64,000 nucleotides of DNA from Aeromicrobium sp. 9AM (GTDB lineage: Bacteria; Actinomycetota; Actinomycetes; Propionibacteriales; Nocardioidaceae): positions 310,001 to 374,000 of the forward strand of contig NZ_LR733304.1 of the NCBI RefSeq assembly GCF_902506105.1, given 5' to 3'. Made by a program: the position numbers and the translations under genes. Each line of letters begins with the position of its first letter. Position 1 is the first letter of the stretch. Below, in pieces: positions 15,739 through 23,453 of this stretch. The notes beneath the pieces were generated by a model. That model worked only from the letters and a program-made list of their open reading frames with translations, did no database searches and was not told the origin of the DNA.

Positions 15739-15752
15739 GTTTAGGTCTAAAC
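15739..15752. promoter_or_regulatory. Palindromic operator between SDR and MarR genes
   Basis: GTTTAGGTCTAAAC has perfect six-base arms (GTTTAG/CTAAAC) about a two-base centre and lies in the 60-base divergent gap, 17 bases before the SDR start. AT-rich short palindromes of this type are usual MarR sites. Confidence 0.65.
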
Positions 15753-15782
15753 AGAGCCTAGCCCAACAAGAAGGAGCTCCGC

Positions 15783-16307
15783 ATGCCCGGTCCGTCCGCT
15801 GAGGTACCTGTCCCGCCCCGTCCGGCATTCACGGCGGCACGGATTGCCGAAGCGTGGCAGCGTGAGCTGCCCGGGTCGGCGACCGAGTCGATCGAGGTCA
15901 TCACCCCGCTGTGGCAGGTGGCCAAGCTGCTGGCCGACGATCGCCGCTCGACCCTTCGCGGGCTGGGCATCGATGCCGCGACCCTCGACCTGCTCAGCAC
16001 GCTCAAGAGGTCCGGCGAGCCGTACGTCCTGACGACCCGCGAGCTGGCGGCGCGCTGTCTCGTCACGGCGGGTGCGATCTCGCAACGTCTCACCCGTGCG
16101 GAAGAGGTCGGGTACGTCCGGCGGGCGCGCTCGGGCAGCACCGGCCAGAACGTCTCCGTCACGCTGACCTCGAAGGGGAACGCGACGATCGAGCCGGCGG
16201 TGCGGCAGCTCCTCGACCACGAGCTCGAGGTGATCTCGGTCTTGAGCGACGCGGAGCGCGCTCAGCTCAGCAGCATCCTGTCCAAGCTGGTCGACTCGCT
16301 GACGTGA
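15783..16307 (+). CDS. MarR-family transcriptional regulator
   Basis: A 174-residue MarR protein: winged helix around LTTRELAARCLVTAGAISQR and the wing VGYVRRARSGSTGQNVSVTLT, with helical dimerisation segments at both ends. AAGGAG lies just before the ATG. Divergent from the SDR gene with a shared palindrome, so it likely represses both. The ligand is unknown. It ends nine bases before the convergent arsR. Confidence 0.88.
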   Translation: MPGPSAEVPVPPRPAFTAARIAEAWQRELPGSATESIEVITPLWQVAKLLADDRRSTLRGLGIDAATLDLLSTLKRSGEPYVLTTRELAARCLVTAGAISQRLTRAEEVGYVRRARSGSTGQNVSVTLTSKGNATIEPAVRQLLDHELEVISVLSDAERAQLSSILSKLVDSLT

Positions 16308-16316
16308 CCGTCAGGG

Positions 16317-16664
16317 TCAGACCTGCAGGGTCTCGGCCAGCATCGGCAATGCGCCTGGCACCAGCGCGTAGTAGGACCACGTGCCGCGCTTCGTGCGCGT
16401 CAGGAGTCCGGCGTCGACCAGGATCTTGAGGTGGTGCGACACCGTCGGCTGCGACAGGTCGAGCGGCTCGTTGAGGTCGCAGACACAGGCCTCGCCGCCC
16501 TCGTGCGCGGCGACGAGTGACAGCAGGCGCAGCCGGGTGGGATCGCCGATCGCCTTGAACCGGGCGGCGAGTGCGGCAGCCTCATCGGCACCCATCGCGC
16601 CGCCGGTGATGGGGGAGCAGCACGCAGTGGCGGCGGACTCGAGCACGGTGAGCTGGGTGGGCAT
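16317..16664 (-). CDS. arsR: ArsR-family metalloid repressor
   Basis: A 115-residue ArsR/SmtB winged helix: LAARFKAIGDPTRLRLLSL, then GEACVCDLNEPLDLSQPTVSHHLK, where the Cys-Val-Cys pair in the recognition region is the classical As(III) site, plus an N-terminal ACCSPITGG cysteine pair that may supply a further ligand. The start is taken at MPTQLTV. It is divergent from arsO, and two matching dyads lie in the gap. It should dissociate from DNA on binding arsenite and derepress arsO and itself. Confidence 0.9.
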   Translation of the reverse strand: MPTQLTVLESAATACCSPITGGAMGADEAAALAARFKAIGDPTRLRLLSLVAAHEGGEACVCDLNEPLDLSQPTVSHHLKILVDAGLLTRTKRGTWSYYALVPGALPMLAETLQV

Positions 16665-16680
16665 GGGTCCAGCATACCTG

Positions 16681-16738
16681 TTCATTGACATTTATCTATG
16701 AAGGGGTATCGTCGCATTCATCGAAACTTGTGAATGAA
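16681..16738. promoter_or_regulatory. Pair of ArsR-type operators
   Basis: Two dyads of identical architecture, TTCAT-N12-ATGAA, occupy 16681-16702 and 16717-16738, with centres 36 bases apart, in the arsR-arsO divergent gap. The second ends 12 bases before the arsO start. Repetition of the same spacing makes a repressor site likely; binding by the adjacent ArsR is inferred. Confidence 0.65.
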
Positions 16739-16750
16739 CCAGGAGATCCC

Positions 16751-18085
16751 ATGTCGAACCTGCAGCACCCGGAGCTTCCCGTCGCCGTCATCGGTGCGGG
16801 ACCAGCTGGTCTCGCCGCGGCGGCCCAGCTGCGCAGCCGCGAGATGTCGTTCCTCGTGATCGAGGCGGGGTCAGTCGCCGGAGCAGCGGTTCGGGAGTGG
16901 TCGCACGTGCGCCTCTTCTCCCCGTGGTCGGAGCTCATCGAGCCGGCCGCGGCGGAGCTGCTCGAGACGACGGGCTGGACCAGCCCTGACCGGGACGCCT
17001 ATCCCACAGGCGGCACGTGGGCAGACGACTACCTCCGGCCCCTCGCGGACGCCCTCGGCGACAGCGTGCGATTCGGCACAAGGGTCGTCGGTGTCGCGAA
17101 GCGTGGCCGCGACCGGCTCGTCGACTCGGGTCGTGAGGACGAGACGTTCACGGTGCACGTCGAGACGGCGGCAGGGGAGGAGCTGATCTCCGCCCGTGCC
17201 GTGATCGACGCTTCCGGCACCTGGTCCGGACCGAACCCGCTCGGCGGCGACGGCCTGCCGGCTCTCGGTGAGCGCGGGGCCGCGGATCGCATCGCCTACC
17301 GCATCCCCGACTTCGCTGAGCCCGGCACACGCGCGAGGTACGCCGGCCGGCACGTCGTGGTCGCTGGCACCGGCGCATCCGCGAAGGGTGCGCTGATCGG
17401 CTTGGTGGCTCTCGCCGAGGAGCACCCGTCGACGCGCGTCTCGTGGCTGGTCCGGCGGGCAAGCGTCGGCGCTGCGTTCGCCGGCAGTGACAGCGACGAG
17501 CTCGCCGAGCGCGGAGCTTTGGGTCGGCGAGCCGAGGAGGCGGTGGCGTCCGGCCCGGTTCGTACGCTCAACAGCTTCCGCACCGCGTCGGTCGATCGCG
17601 CCTCGGACGGCACCCTGACGCTGACTTCGGTGGACGGTCAGGTGCTCGACGGCGTCGACGAGGTCATCGCGCTCACCGGTTTCCGCCCCGACCTGTCGAT
17701 GCTGTCGGAGATCCGCCTCGACCTCGACCCCGTGCTCGAGGCGCCGCGCCAGCTCGCTCCGTTGATCGACCCCAATGTGCATTCCTGCGGTTCGGTCGAG
17801 CCTCACGGCGCCAAGGTGCTGGCGCAGCCCGAGGTGGGCTTCTACCTGGCTGGCATGAAGTCGTACGGCCGAGCCACCTCGTTCCTGACCCTCACGGGAT
17901 TCGAGCAGACCAGGTCGATCGTGGCGGAGATCGCTGGTGACCACGAGTCGGCGGCCCGCGTCGAGCTGACGCTCCCCGAGACCGGTGTGTGCGGCGGCTC
18001 GGGCGCCTTCGACGATGCCGCGAGCGGCGGCTGCTGCGGCACGACCGCCGGCCCCGAGCTCATCCCGCTCAGCGTGCGCCCATGA
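16751..18085 (+). CDS. arsO: ArsO-like flavin monooxygenase
   Basis: A 444-residue FAD/NAD(P) protein of the flavin monooxygenase-like group: FAD motif VIGAGPAGLAAAAQL near residue 10, a second dinucleotide fold VVVAGTGASAKGALIGL near 200, and VIALTGFRPDLSM. Homologues occur in ars operons under the name ArsO; the oxidised substrate is not firmly known. The C-terminus is cysteine-rich (VCGGSG, GGCCGTTAG), which could bind metalloid. AGGAG precedes the ATG. Divergent from arsR, and translationally coupled (ATGA) to the next small gene. Confidence 0.8.
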   Translation: MSNLQHPELPVAVIGAGPAGLAAAAQLRSREMSFLVIEAGSVAGAAVREWSHVRLFSPWSELIEPAAAELLETTGWTSPDRDAYPTGGTWADDYLRPLADALGDSVRFGTRVVGVAKRGRDRLVDSGREDETFTVHVETAAGEELISARAVIDASGTWSGPNPLGGDGLPALGERGAADRIAYRIPDFAEPGTRARYAGRHVVVAGTGASAKGALIGLVALAEEHPSTRVSWLVRRASVGAAFAGSDSDELAERGALGRRAEEAVASGPVRTLNSFRTASVDRASDGTLTLTSVDGQVLDGVDEVIALTGFRPDLSMLSEIRLDLDPVLEAPRQLAPLIDPNVHSCGSVEPHGAKVLAQPEVGFYLAGMKSYGRATSFLTLTGFEQTRSIVAEIAGDHESAARVELTLPETGVCGGSGAFDDAASGGCCGTTAGPELIPLSVRP

Positions 18086-18408
18086 CCGGGGTGCCCTGGG
18101 TGCCGTCGGCCTGCACGTTGCCGACGGTCGACCGGCCACTGCGTGAGGCCGAGTTCGATGCGCTTTTCGTCCACGACGTCATCGGAGTGGAGGACGCTCC
18201 GGAAGGTGTTCGCCTCGAGCTGCGTGCCGAAACTGACGTGGTGGCCCGGGCAGCTGAGCTCGCCGTTCGTGAGACGAGCTGCTGCTCATTCTTCAGGTTC
18301 GAGCTGTCGATCGCGCACGGGAACACCACGATGCTGGTGTCCGCGGTTCCGGACCACGCAGACGTGTTGGATGCGTTGGCCGACCGCGCAAGGTCGCTGG
18401 TCGGATGA
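18082..18408 (+). CDS. Small Cys-Cys protein of the ars operon
   Basis: A 108-residue soluble protein, unrecognised beyond its context. The central ETSCCSFFRFELS has a vicinal cysteine pair flanked by aromatic residues, a plausible soft-metal or arsenite ligand. The first third (SACTLPTVDRPLREAEF) resembles leader segments found beside other metal-resistance proteins. It overlaps arsO by four bases (ATGA) and so is made with it. A chaperone, sensor or partner of ArsO are all possible. Confidence 0.7.
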   Translation: MTGVPWVPSACTLPTVDRPLREAEFDALFVHDVIGVEDAPEGVRLELRAETDVVARAAELAVRETSCCSFFRFELSIAHGNTTMLVSAVPDHADVLDALADRARSLVG

Positions 18409-18413
18409 CCTGG

Positions 18414-18486
18414 TGGGCCCCGTGGGACTCGAACCCACAACCCGCGGATTAAAAGTCCGCTGCTCTGCCAATTGAGCTAGAGGCCC
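18414..18486 (-). tRNA. tRNA-Lys (anticodon UUU)
   Basis: Read on the minus strand, a full cloverleaf of 73 bases: acceptor GGGCCTC pairs with GGGGCCC, anticodon stem GCGGA/TCCGC encloses loop CTTTTAA (anticodon TTT), and the T arm is GTGGG-TTCGAGT-CCCAC. Discriminator base A at 18414; CCA is not encoded. It begins six bases after the ars-operon gene on the other strand. Confidence 0.96.
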
Positions 18487-18549
18487 GCGCCGTATGACGC
18501 GCGTACACAGTCTGCCAGTGGCCGGTCCGGTTCGTTGAACCGGAAAGGG

Positions 18550-19473
18550 TCAGTGGCCCGACCGGCGGGCTCGCTTGATCTCGTCGGCCAGGGCCCACCC
18601 GTCGCCGACCGGACCGACATGACCCAGCTTGTCCGGGTTCACCACGGACCGGATGGTCTGGATCCGCCCGTCGAGCACCTCCAGCGTCATGGTGCCGACG
18701 ACGCGCCCGTCCCGGTCCCGGAGCACGGCGCCGGGCGCCCCGTTCAGCTGGCGAGGCTCGATCTTGGCCTCGATGTCGGCCAGCAGCGGGAAGTTCGTCC
18801 CCAGCACCCGAGCGACGTTGATCGCTCCGTGTACGATCCTGGCGAACGCCGGCGCCTTGCCACCCCCGTCGCCAACCATCTGCACGTCGGCGGCGAGCAG
18901 CTCGCGCAGTGCGTCGACGTCCCCGCCCATGAGGGCGTCGAAGAACCGCGCGGCCAGCTCGTCCCGCACCTTGCGGTCCGCCTCGAACCGCGCCTGCCCG
19001 CCCTCCATGTGACGCCGGGCCCGGGCCGCGAGCTGGCGGCACGCGGCCTCCGACCGACCGACGGCAGCGGCGACCTCGGGGAAGCCGAACCCGAACACCT
19101 CCCGCAGGACGAACACGGCCCGCTCGAGCGGGCTGAGCCGCTCGAGCAGCAGGAGGGCCGCCATCGACACCGAGTCCGCCAGCTCGGCCGCGCGCGCCGG
19201 GTCCTCGTACGGGTCCTCGACCAGGGGCTCCGGCAGCCACTGACCGACGTACTGCTCCCGCCGGACCCGCGCCGACCGCAGCACGTCGATCGAGATCCGG
19301 GTCACGATGGCGGACAGGAAGGCCTTGGTCGAGGTGGGCTGGGTCGGCGTGGCCTCGAACCGCAGCCAGGCCTCCTGGACCGCGTCCTCCGCCTCGGCCA
19401 CGCTGCCGAGGATCCGGTACGCGATCGAGAACAGCAGGCCTCGCAGGTCCTCGAACTCCTCGGCACGGGTCAC
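18550..19473 (-). CDS. ECF41-type RNA polymerase sigma factor (SigJ-like) with SnoaL tail
   Basis: A 307-residue sigma factor: region 2 (LLFSIAYRILGSVAEAEDAVQ), region 4 (LSPLERAVFVLREVFGFGFPEVA and GRSEAACRQLAARARRH), then a roughly 110-residue SnoaL/NTF2-like domain (FFDALMGGDVDALRELLAADV). This domain order defines ECF41, in which the fused C-terminal domain, not an anti-sigma factor, modulates activity. The GTG start overlaps the epimerase stop by four bases (GTGA). Such sigma factors typically direct only their own partner oxidoreductase or epimerase operon, as here. Confidence 0.93.
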   Translation of the reverse strand: MTRAEEFEDLRGLLFSIAYRILGSVAEAEDAVQEAWLRFEATPTQPTSTKAFLSAIVTRISIDVLRSARVRREQYVGQWLPEPLVEDPYEDPARAAELADSVSMAALLLLERLSPLERAVFVLREVFGFGFPEVAAAVGRSEAACRQLAARARRHMEGGQARFEADRKVRDELAARFFDALMGGDVDALRELLAADVQMVGDGGGKAPAFARIVHGAINVARVLGTNFPLLADIEAKIEPRQLNGAPGAVLRDRDGRVVGTMTLEVLDGRIQTIRSVVNPDKLGHVGPVGDGWALADEIKRARRSGH

Positions 19474-20384
19474 GCGAGCTCCTTCTCGAAGCCCAGGCGC
19501 CAGGTGGGATAGCGCAGCTCCCAGCCGAGCTCCCGCTTGGCCTTGGCGTTGGAGAATCCGCGCCCCTCGGTCATCATGCCCACCATCATCTCGCCGGCGA
19601 GCAGCCGGGCAAGCCATGCGGGGATCCGTCGTGGCGGCTTGGCGCCGGCGCAAGCCGCGTAGAACGGCAGCCACTCGCTGAACGGTGCCGGCTCGTCGTC
19701 GACGATGTTGAACACGCCGCGCGCGTGCTGCTCGACGGCCAGGACGGTGGCGCTGGCCGCGTCGTCGACGTGCACGAACGAGGTGTAGCCGGTGCCGCCG
19801 CCCACGATCGGGACCATGCGCTTGCGGACGAACTTCAGCTGCTCCTCGTCCGCCCCGGCGCCGTAGAAGCCGCCGTAGCGCAGGACCGCGCCTTCGGCCC
19901 GGACGACGGCGTCCTCGAGGTGCTCGACGGCCTTCGTGCCCTCGACGACCTCCAACGGGTCGTCCTCACTCTTGATCCAGCCGCCCTCGCGGCGCCCGTT
20001 GAAGCTCGCGTGGCTCTGCGAGACCACGTGGGAGACGCTGGTGGCCTCCGCGGCGGCCAGCAGGTGGTCGATGCCCTCGCTGCGGAGCTGGTTGGTGGCC
20101 GCGAAGAACCGGTCTGCCTTGCGCGGGTTCAGCTTGCCGCCATGGGCCGGGGACAGTCCGGTCATCTGGTTCACGATGGTGTCCGGCGCGGCCGCGGCGA
20201 CCGCCTCGCCGACCTGCGCCGCGTTCAAGCCGTCCATCACGACCGGCTCGGCGCCCAGCTGCCGCAGCATGTCGAACTTGTCCCTGCTGGTCGTGGTGGC
20301 CGTCACCTCGTGCCCCCGGCCCACCAGCTGCGGCACCAGCCGCCGCCCGATCACTCCTGTCCCACCTGCCACGAAAACGCGCAT
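19470..20384 (-). CDS. NAD-dependent epimerase/dehydratase paired with ECF41
   Basis: A 304-residue extended SDR: TGxxGxxG-type cofactor loop FVAGGTGVIGRRLVPQLVGRG at the N-terminus and a YGGFYGAGADEEQ substrate region. A canonical Tyr-X3-Lys is not obvious, so it may be an atypical NAD-binding protein. It is first in a two-gene operon with the sigma factor, the standard ECF41 partner arrangement. The product is unknown. The ATG at 20384 is used; an ECF41 promoter match lies about 40 bases upstream. Confidence 0.85.
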   Translation of the reverse strand: MRVFVAGGTGVIGRRLVPQLVGRGHEVTATTTSRDKFDMLRQLGAEPVVMDGLNAAQVGEAVAAAAPDTIVNQMTGLSPAHGGKLNPRKADRFFAATNQLRSEGIDHLLAAAEATSVSHVVSQSHASFNGRREGGWIKSEDDPLEVVEGTKAVEHLEDAVVRAEGAVLRYGGFYGAGADEEQLKFVRKRMVPIVGGGTGYTSFVHVDDAASATVLAVEQHARGVFNIVDDEPAPFSEWLPFYAACAGAKPPRRIPAWLARLLAGEMMVGMMTEGRGFSNAKAKRELGWELRYPTWRLGFEKELA

Positions 20385-20424
20385 GATCTCTGCCTCCAGT
20401 CTCGAACGTCGCTGTCATATCCGA

Positions 20425-20451
20425 GACGAGGCAGCGGAGAATCCTGTGACA
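20425..20451 (-). promoter_or_regulatory. ECF41 promoter
   Basis: On the minus strand TGTCACA and CGTC are separated by exactly 16 bases, which is the consensus reported for ECF41 promoters as I recall it. The -10-like CGTC lies about 40 bases before the epimerase ATG, so the sigma factor would autoregulate its operon. Confidence 0.8.
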
Positions 20452-20602
20452 CGGCCCGGATCCGCTGCTTGGTCCGGAAAGCCATGCGGCGCGTGGACCG
20501 ACGAGATAACCTGTGGAGTCAGGGGAGGAACATCCTGGTGTGACACGTCATGATCAGGGTGACCACGTTTCTTCAGACCGACGCACAATGGGAGCACCCC
20601 TC

Positions 20603-20755
20603 ATGCCGGAGCCTTTGGACAGTCGCCTACGCGACGACCAGGCGCTCGACGAGATCGAGCTGACGAGCCGCCTCATCATCGCGGCCTCCTCCAAGGACGG
20701 TCATCTCTCCCAACGCGAAGTCGACGAGATCCTCGGGATCGCGAAAGCCGGTTGA
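20603..20755 (+). CDS. Small conserved actinobacterial protein
   Basis: About 50 residues, MPEPLDSRLRDDQALDEIEL onward, ending EVDEILGIAKAG. The pattern of an acidic helical segment with ELTSRLIIAASSKDG followed by LSQREVDEIL is one I have seen in short hypothetical proteins of other actinobacteria; no function is known to me. GGAG eight bases upstream favours 20603, although an ATG at 20588 would add MGAPL. It precedes the phosphate-transport genes but has its own orientation and spacing. Confidence 0.6.
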   Translation: MPEPLDSRLRDDQALDEIELTSRLIIAASSKDGHLSQREVDEILGIAKAG

Positions 20756-20774
20756 CGCCTGAGTGGCACCGCAA

Positions 20775-20805
20775 TTGACACTCTGGAACGCCGTGCCTCT
20801 AGCAT
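20775..20805 (+). promoter_or_regulatory. Sigma-70-type promoter of the pit operon
   Basis: TTGACA at 20775 and TAGCAT at 20800 with a 19-base spacer lie 36 bases before the GTG of the Pit accessory gene. The -35 is perfect; the spacer is slightly long. Confidence 0.5.
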
Positions 20806-20840
20806 GGGCGTGGCCTACCCAGCATTGACAGGAGCTAGTC

Positions 20841-21458
20841 GTGCGTTTTCGCATCCGACCGGTTGAAACGACGTTCTACGAACTGTTCACCGAGATGGCA
20901 AACCACTTGGTGCTCGGCGCCGACCTCCTGGCACAGATGCTGGACCCGGCGACCGACAAGGCATCCCTCGGCGAGCAGATGCGTGAGGCCGAGCACCAGG
21001 CCGACGAGACGACGCACAAGATCATCAAGCGGGCCAACTCGACGTTCATCACCCCGTTCGACCGCGAGGACATCTACCGACTGGCGAGCAGCCTCGATGA
21101 CGTCATGGACTTCATGGAGGAGACCGTCGACCTCGTCGGCCTCTACGAGCTCGGTGACCTGCCGTCCGACTTCGCCCCGCAGGTCGAGGTGCTCCAGCGC
21201 GCGACCCAGCTGACCGCCGAGGCGATGCCCCGGCTACGGACGATGAAGGACCTCGACGAGTACTGGATCGAGATCAACCGCCTCGAGAACCAGGGCGATC
21301 GCTCCTACCGCCGCATCGTGGCCAACCTGTTCAGCGGCAACTACAAGTCGCTCGAGGTGCTCAAGCGCAAGGACGTGGTCGATTCCCTCGAGCACGCCAT
21401 CGATGCCCTCGAGTCGGTGGCGAACACGGTGGAGCAGATCGCCGTCAAGGAGTCCTGA
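20841..21458 (+). CDS. DUF47/PhoU-like Pit accessory protein
   Basis: A 205-residue all-helical protein of the DUF47 family (PhoU fold), with acidic metal-binding patches in HQADETTHKI, FDREDIYRLASSLDDVMDF and LENQGDRSYR. These proteins are encoded beside Pit transporters and are thought to modulate phosphate uptake. Here it precedes pit by three bases. Start is the GTG at 20841 (MRFRIRPVE), with AGGAG upstream. Confidence 0.9.
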   Translation: MRFRIRPVETTFYELFTEMANHLVLGADLLAQMLDPATDKASLGEQMREAEHQADETTHKIIKRANSTFITPFDREDIYRLASSLDDVMDFMEETVDLVGLYELGDLPSDFAPQVEVLQRATQLTAEAMPRLRTMKDLDEYWIEINRLENQGDRSYRRIVANLFSGNYKSLEVLKRKDVVDSLEHAIDALESVANTVEQIAVKES

Positions 21459-21461
21459 GTC

Positions 21462-22475
21462 GTGGACCTCACCTTGGCGCTGGTGATCGCCACCGTCGCC
21501 ATCGCCCTCTTCTTCGACTACACCAACGGCTTCCACGACGCCGCCAACGCGATCGCGACCTCGGTGTCGACGCGTGCCCTGACACCGCGGCTCGCCCTCA
21601 CGATGGCGGCGATCCTCAACTTCGTCGGTGCTCTCCTCGGCGTCGGCGTGGCCAAGACCATCAAGGACATCCTCACGGGGTTCGACGACATGTCGGCCAA
21701 CCACGCCCTGACCGTGGTGCTCAGTGCCCTCGTCGGAGCGATCGTCTGGAACCTCATCACGTGGTACTTCGGCATCCCGTCGTCCTCATCGCACGCCCTG
21801 ATCGGCGGCCTGATCGGCGTTGGCATCGCGGCCGGCGTCTCGGTCGACTGGGACAAGGTCGTCGAGAAGGTCGCCATCCCGATGGTGGTCAGCCCGGCGA
21901 TCGGCTTCGGCGGAGCGTTCATCGTGATGCTCACGATCATGTGGCTGTTCCGGCGCGCCAACCCGCACACGCTCAACCGCGGCTTCCGCCTCGCGCAGAC
22001 CGTGTCGGCCGCGGCACTGTCGCTGGGTCACGGCCTCCAGGACGCGCAGAAGACCATGGGCGTCATCGTGCTCGCGCTGATCGCCGGTGGCGAGCACTCC
22101 GGTGACGACATCCCACTGTGGGTCATCATCGCGGCGGCCAGTGCGATCTCGCTCGGCACGATGTCCGGTGGCATGCGCATCATGCGCACGATGGGCCGCC
22201 GCATCATCGCCCTCGACCCGCCGCGTGGCTTCGCAGCCGAGTCGACGGCCGCGATCGTCCTGTACGGCATGGCGATCGGTGCCCACGCCCCGGTCTCGAC
22301 GACGCACACCATGACGTCGGCCGTCATGGGAGCCGGCGCGACGAAGCGTTTCAGCGCCGTACGGTGGGGAGTCGCCCGCGGCATCATCACCGCCTGGATC
22401 ATCACGATCCCGGCCGCCGCCGGTGTCGGCGCGCTGACCTACTTCCTGCTGCACATGGTGATCCCGGGGAATTAG
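21462..22475 (+). CDS. pit: Low-affinity inorganic phosphate transporter Pit
   Basis: A 337-residue PiT-family permease with about ten membrane helices. Both signature repeats are visible: DYTNGFHDAANAIATSVSTR near the N-terminus and GHGLQDAQKTMGVI in the second half; PSSSSHALIGGLIG and APVSTTHTMTSAVMGAG are the other conserved loops. It imports metal-phosphate with protons. GTG start three bases after its accessory gene. It complements the high-affinity Pst system encoded just downstream on the opposite strand. Confidence 0.94.
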   Translation: MDLTLALVIATVAIALFFDYTNGFHDAANAIATSVSTRALTPRLALTMAAILNFVGALLGVGVAKTIKDILTGFDDMSANHALTVVLSALVGAIVWNLITWYFGIPSSSSHALIGGLIGVGIAAGVSVDWDKVVEKVAIPMVVSPAIGFGGAFIVMLTIMWLFRRANPHTLNRGFRLAQTVSAAALSLGHGLQDAQKTMGVIVLALIAGGEHSGDDIPLWVIIAAASAISLGTMSGGMRIMRTMGRRIIALDPPRGFAAESTAAIVLYGMAIGAHAPVSTTHTMTSAVMGAGATKRFSAVRWGVARGIITAWIITIPAAAGVGALTYFLLHMVIPGN

Positions 22476-22479
22476 CTCC

Positions 22480-22651
22480 CTCGGTGGTTGAGGTGCCAAG
22501 GCCGCCTGCGGCCGGAGCCTCGAAACCTCGCGAGCTGAAGTCCCAACGCGCCCCTGGTTGCGCTGGTGCTTCATCTCGCGAGGTTTCGTCATTGGGCGGC
22601 TTCGCCGCGATCGCTCAACCTGGGTTCAGCGCTCGGCCGCGGGCGGCCTCA
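22480..22651. repeat. Intergenic nested inverted repeat between pit and pstB
   Basis: The gap between the two convergent genes starts with CTCGGTGGTTG and GGCCGCCTGCGGCC and contains perfect 14-base arms CGAAACCTCGCGAG (22521-22534) and CTCGCGAGGTTTCG (22575-22588), then GGCCGCGGGCGGCC near the end. Related sequence recurs at 28836-28921 and 45376-45397, so this is a dispersed palindromic element that may also act as a bidirectional terminator. Confidence 0.75.
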
Positions 22652-22654
22652 ACC

Positions 22655-23434
22655 TCACCCAAACCGGCCCTGGATGTAGGCTTCGGTGGCTGAGTCGGTC
22701 GGGTTGGAGAAGATCGTCTCCGTGCGACCGTGCTCGATCAGGCGGCCGGGCTTGCCGACACCCGACAGGTTGAAGAACGCGGTCTCGTCCGAGACGCGGG
22801 CCGCCTGCTGCATGTTGTGCGTGACGATGACGATCGTGTACTGCGACTTGAGCTCGTGGATCAGGTCCTCGATGACGCTGGTCGAGATCGGGTCGAGGGC
22901 CGAGCACGGCTCGTCCATCAGCAGGATCTCCGGCTCGACCGAGATCGCGCGGGCGATGCAGAGGCGCTGCTGCTGGCCGCCGGAGAGGCCCGAGCCGGGA
23001 CGGTCCAGGCGCTCCTTGACCTCGGCCCACAGGCCGGCGCTGCGCAGCGACCGCTCGACGATGTCGTCGGCCTCGGTCTTCTTCATGCGCTTGCTGTTGA
23101 GCTTCTGCCCGGCCAGCACGTTGTCGTAGATCGACATCGTCGGGAACGGGTTGGGGCGCTGGAACACCATGCCGATCATCCGGCGGACGTTCACGGGGTC
23201 CATGTCGGCGCCGTAGAGGTCCTGGCCGTCGATCAGCACCTTGCCCTCGACACGGGCGCCGCGGATGACCTCGTGCATACGGTTGAGCGACCGGAGGAAG
23301 GTCGACTTGCCGCAGCCCGAGGGGCCGATGAACGCCGTGACGGACTTCGCGGCGATCGGGATGGTGACATCCTCCACAGCGAGGAAGTCGCCGTAGTAGA
23401 TGTTGAGGTCAGAGACATCGATGCTCTTGGCCAT
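22655..23434 (-). CDS. pstB: Phosphate ABC transporter ATP-binding protein PstB
   Basis: A 259-residue ABC ATPase: Walker [19 protein letters not shown]-loop, signature [14 protein letters not shown], Walker [14 protein letters not shown] and the H-loop [11 protein letters not shown]. The GTNPF-like [15 protein letters not shown] segment and [14 protein letters not shown] are typical of PstB. It powers high-affinity phosphate import through PstA/PstC. Last gene of pstSCAB, 19 bases after pstA. Confidence 0.96.
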   Translation of the reverse strand: MAKSIDVSDLNIYYGDFLAVEDVTIPIAAKSVTAFIGPSGCGKSTFLRSLNRMHEVIRGARVEGKVLIDGQDLYGADMDPVNVRRMIGMVFQRPNPFPTMSIYDNVLAGQKLNSKRMKKTEADDIVERSLRSAGLWAEVKERLDRPGSGLSGGQQQRLCIARAISVEPEILLMDEPCSALDPISTSVIEDLIHELKSQYTIVIVTHNMQQAARVSDETAFFNLSGVGKPGRLIEHGRTETIFSNPTDSATEAYIQGRFG

Positions 23435-23453
23435 GACAGAGTCCTTTCTGAAC

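Noticed and set aside
12856..18408. Arsenic island as recent horizontal acquisition
   Set aside because: GC content and codon use look like the surroundings, and no integrase, transposase or flanking repeat is seen; the tRNA at 18414 has no duplicated 3' end in the window.
18082..18408. Second ArsR or MerR regulator
   Set aside because: No helix-turn-helix is visible in the 108 residues.
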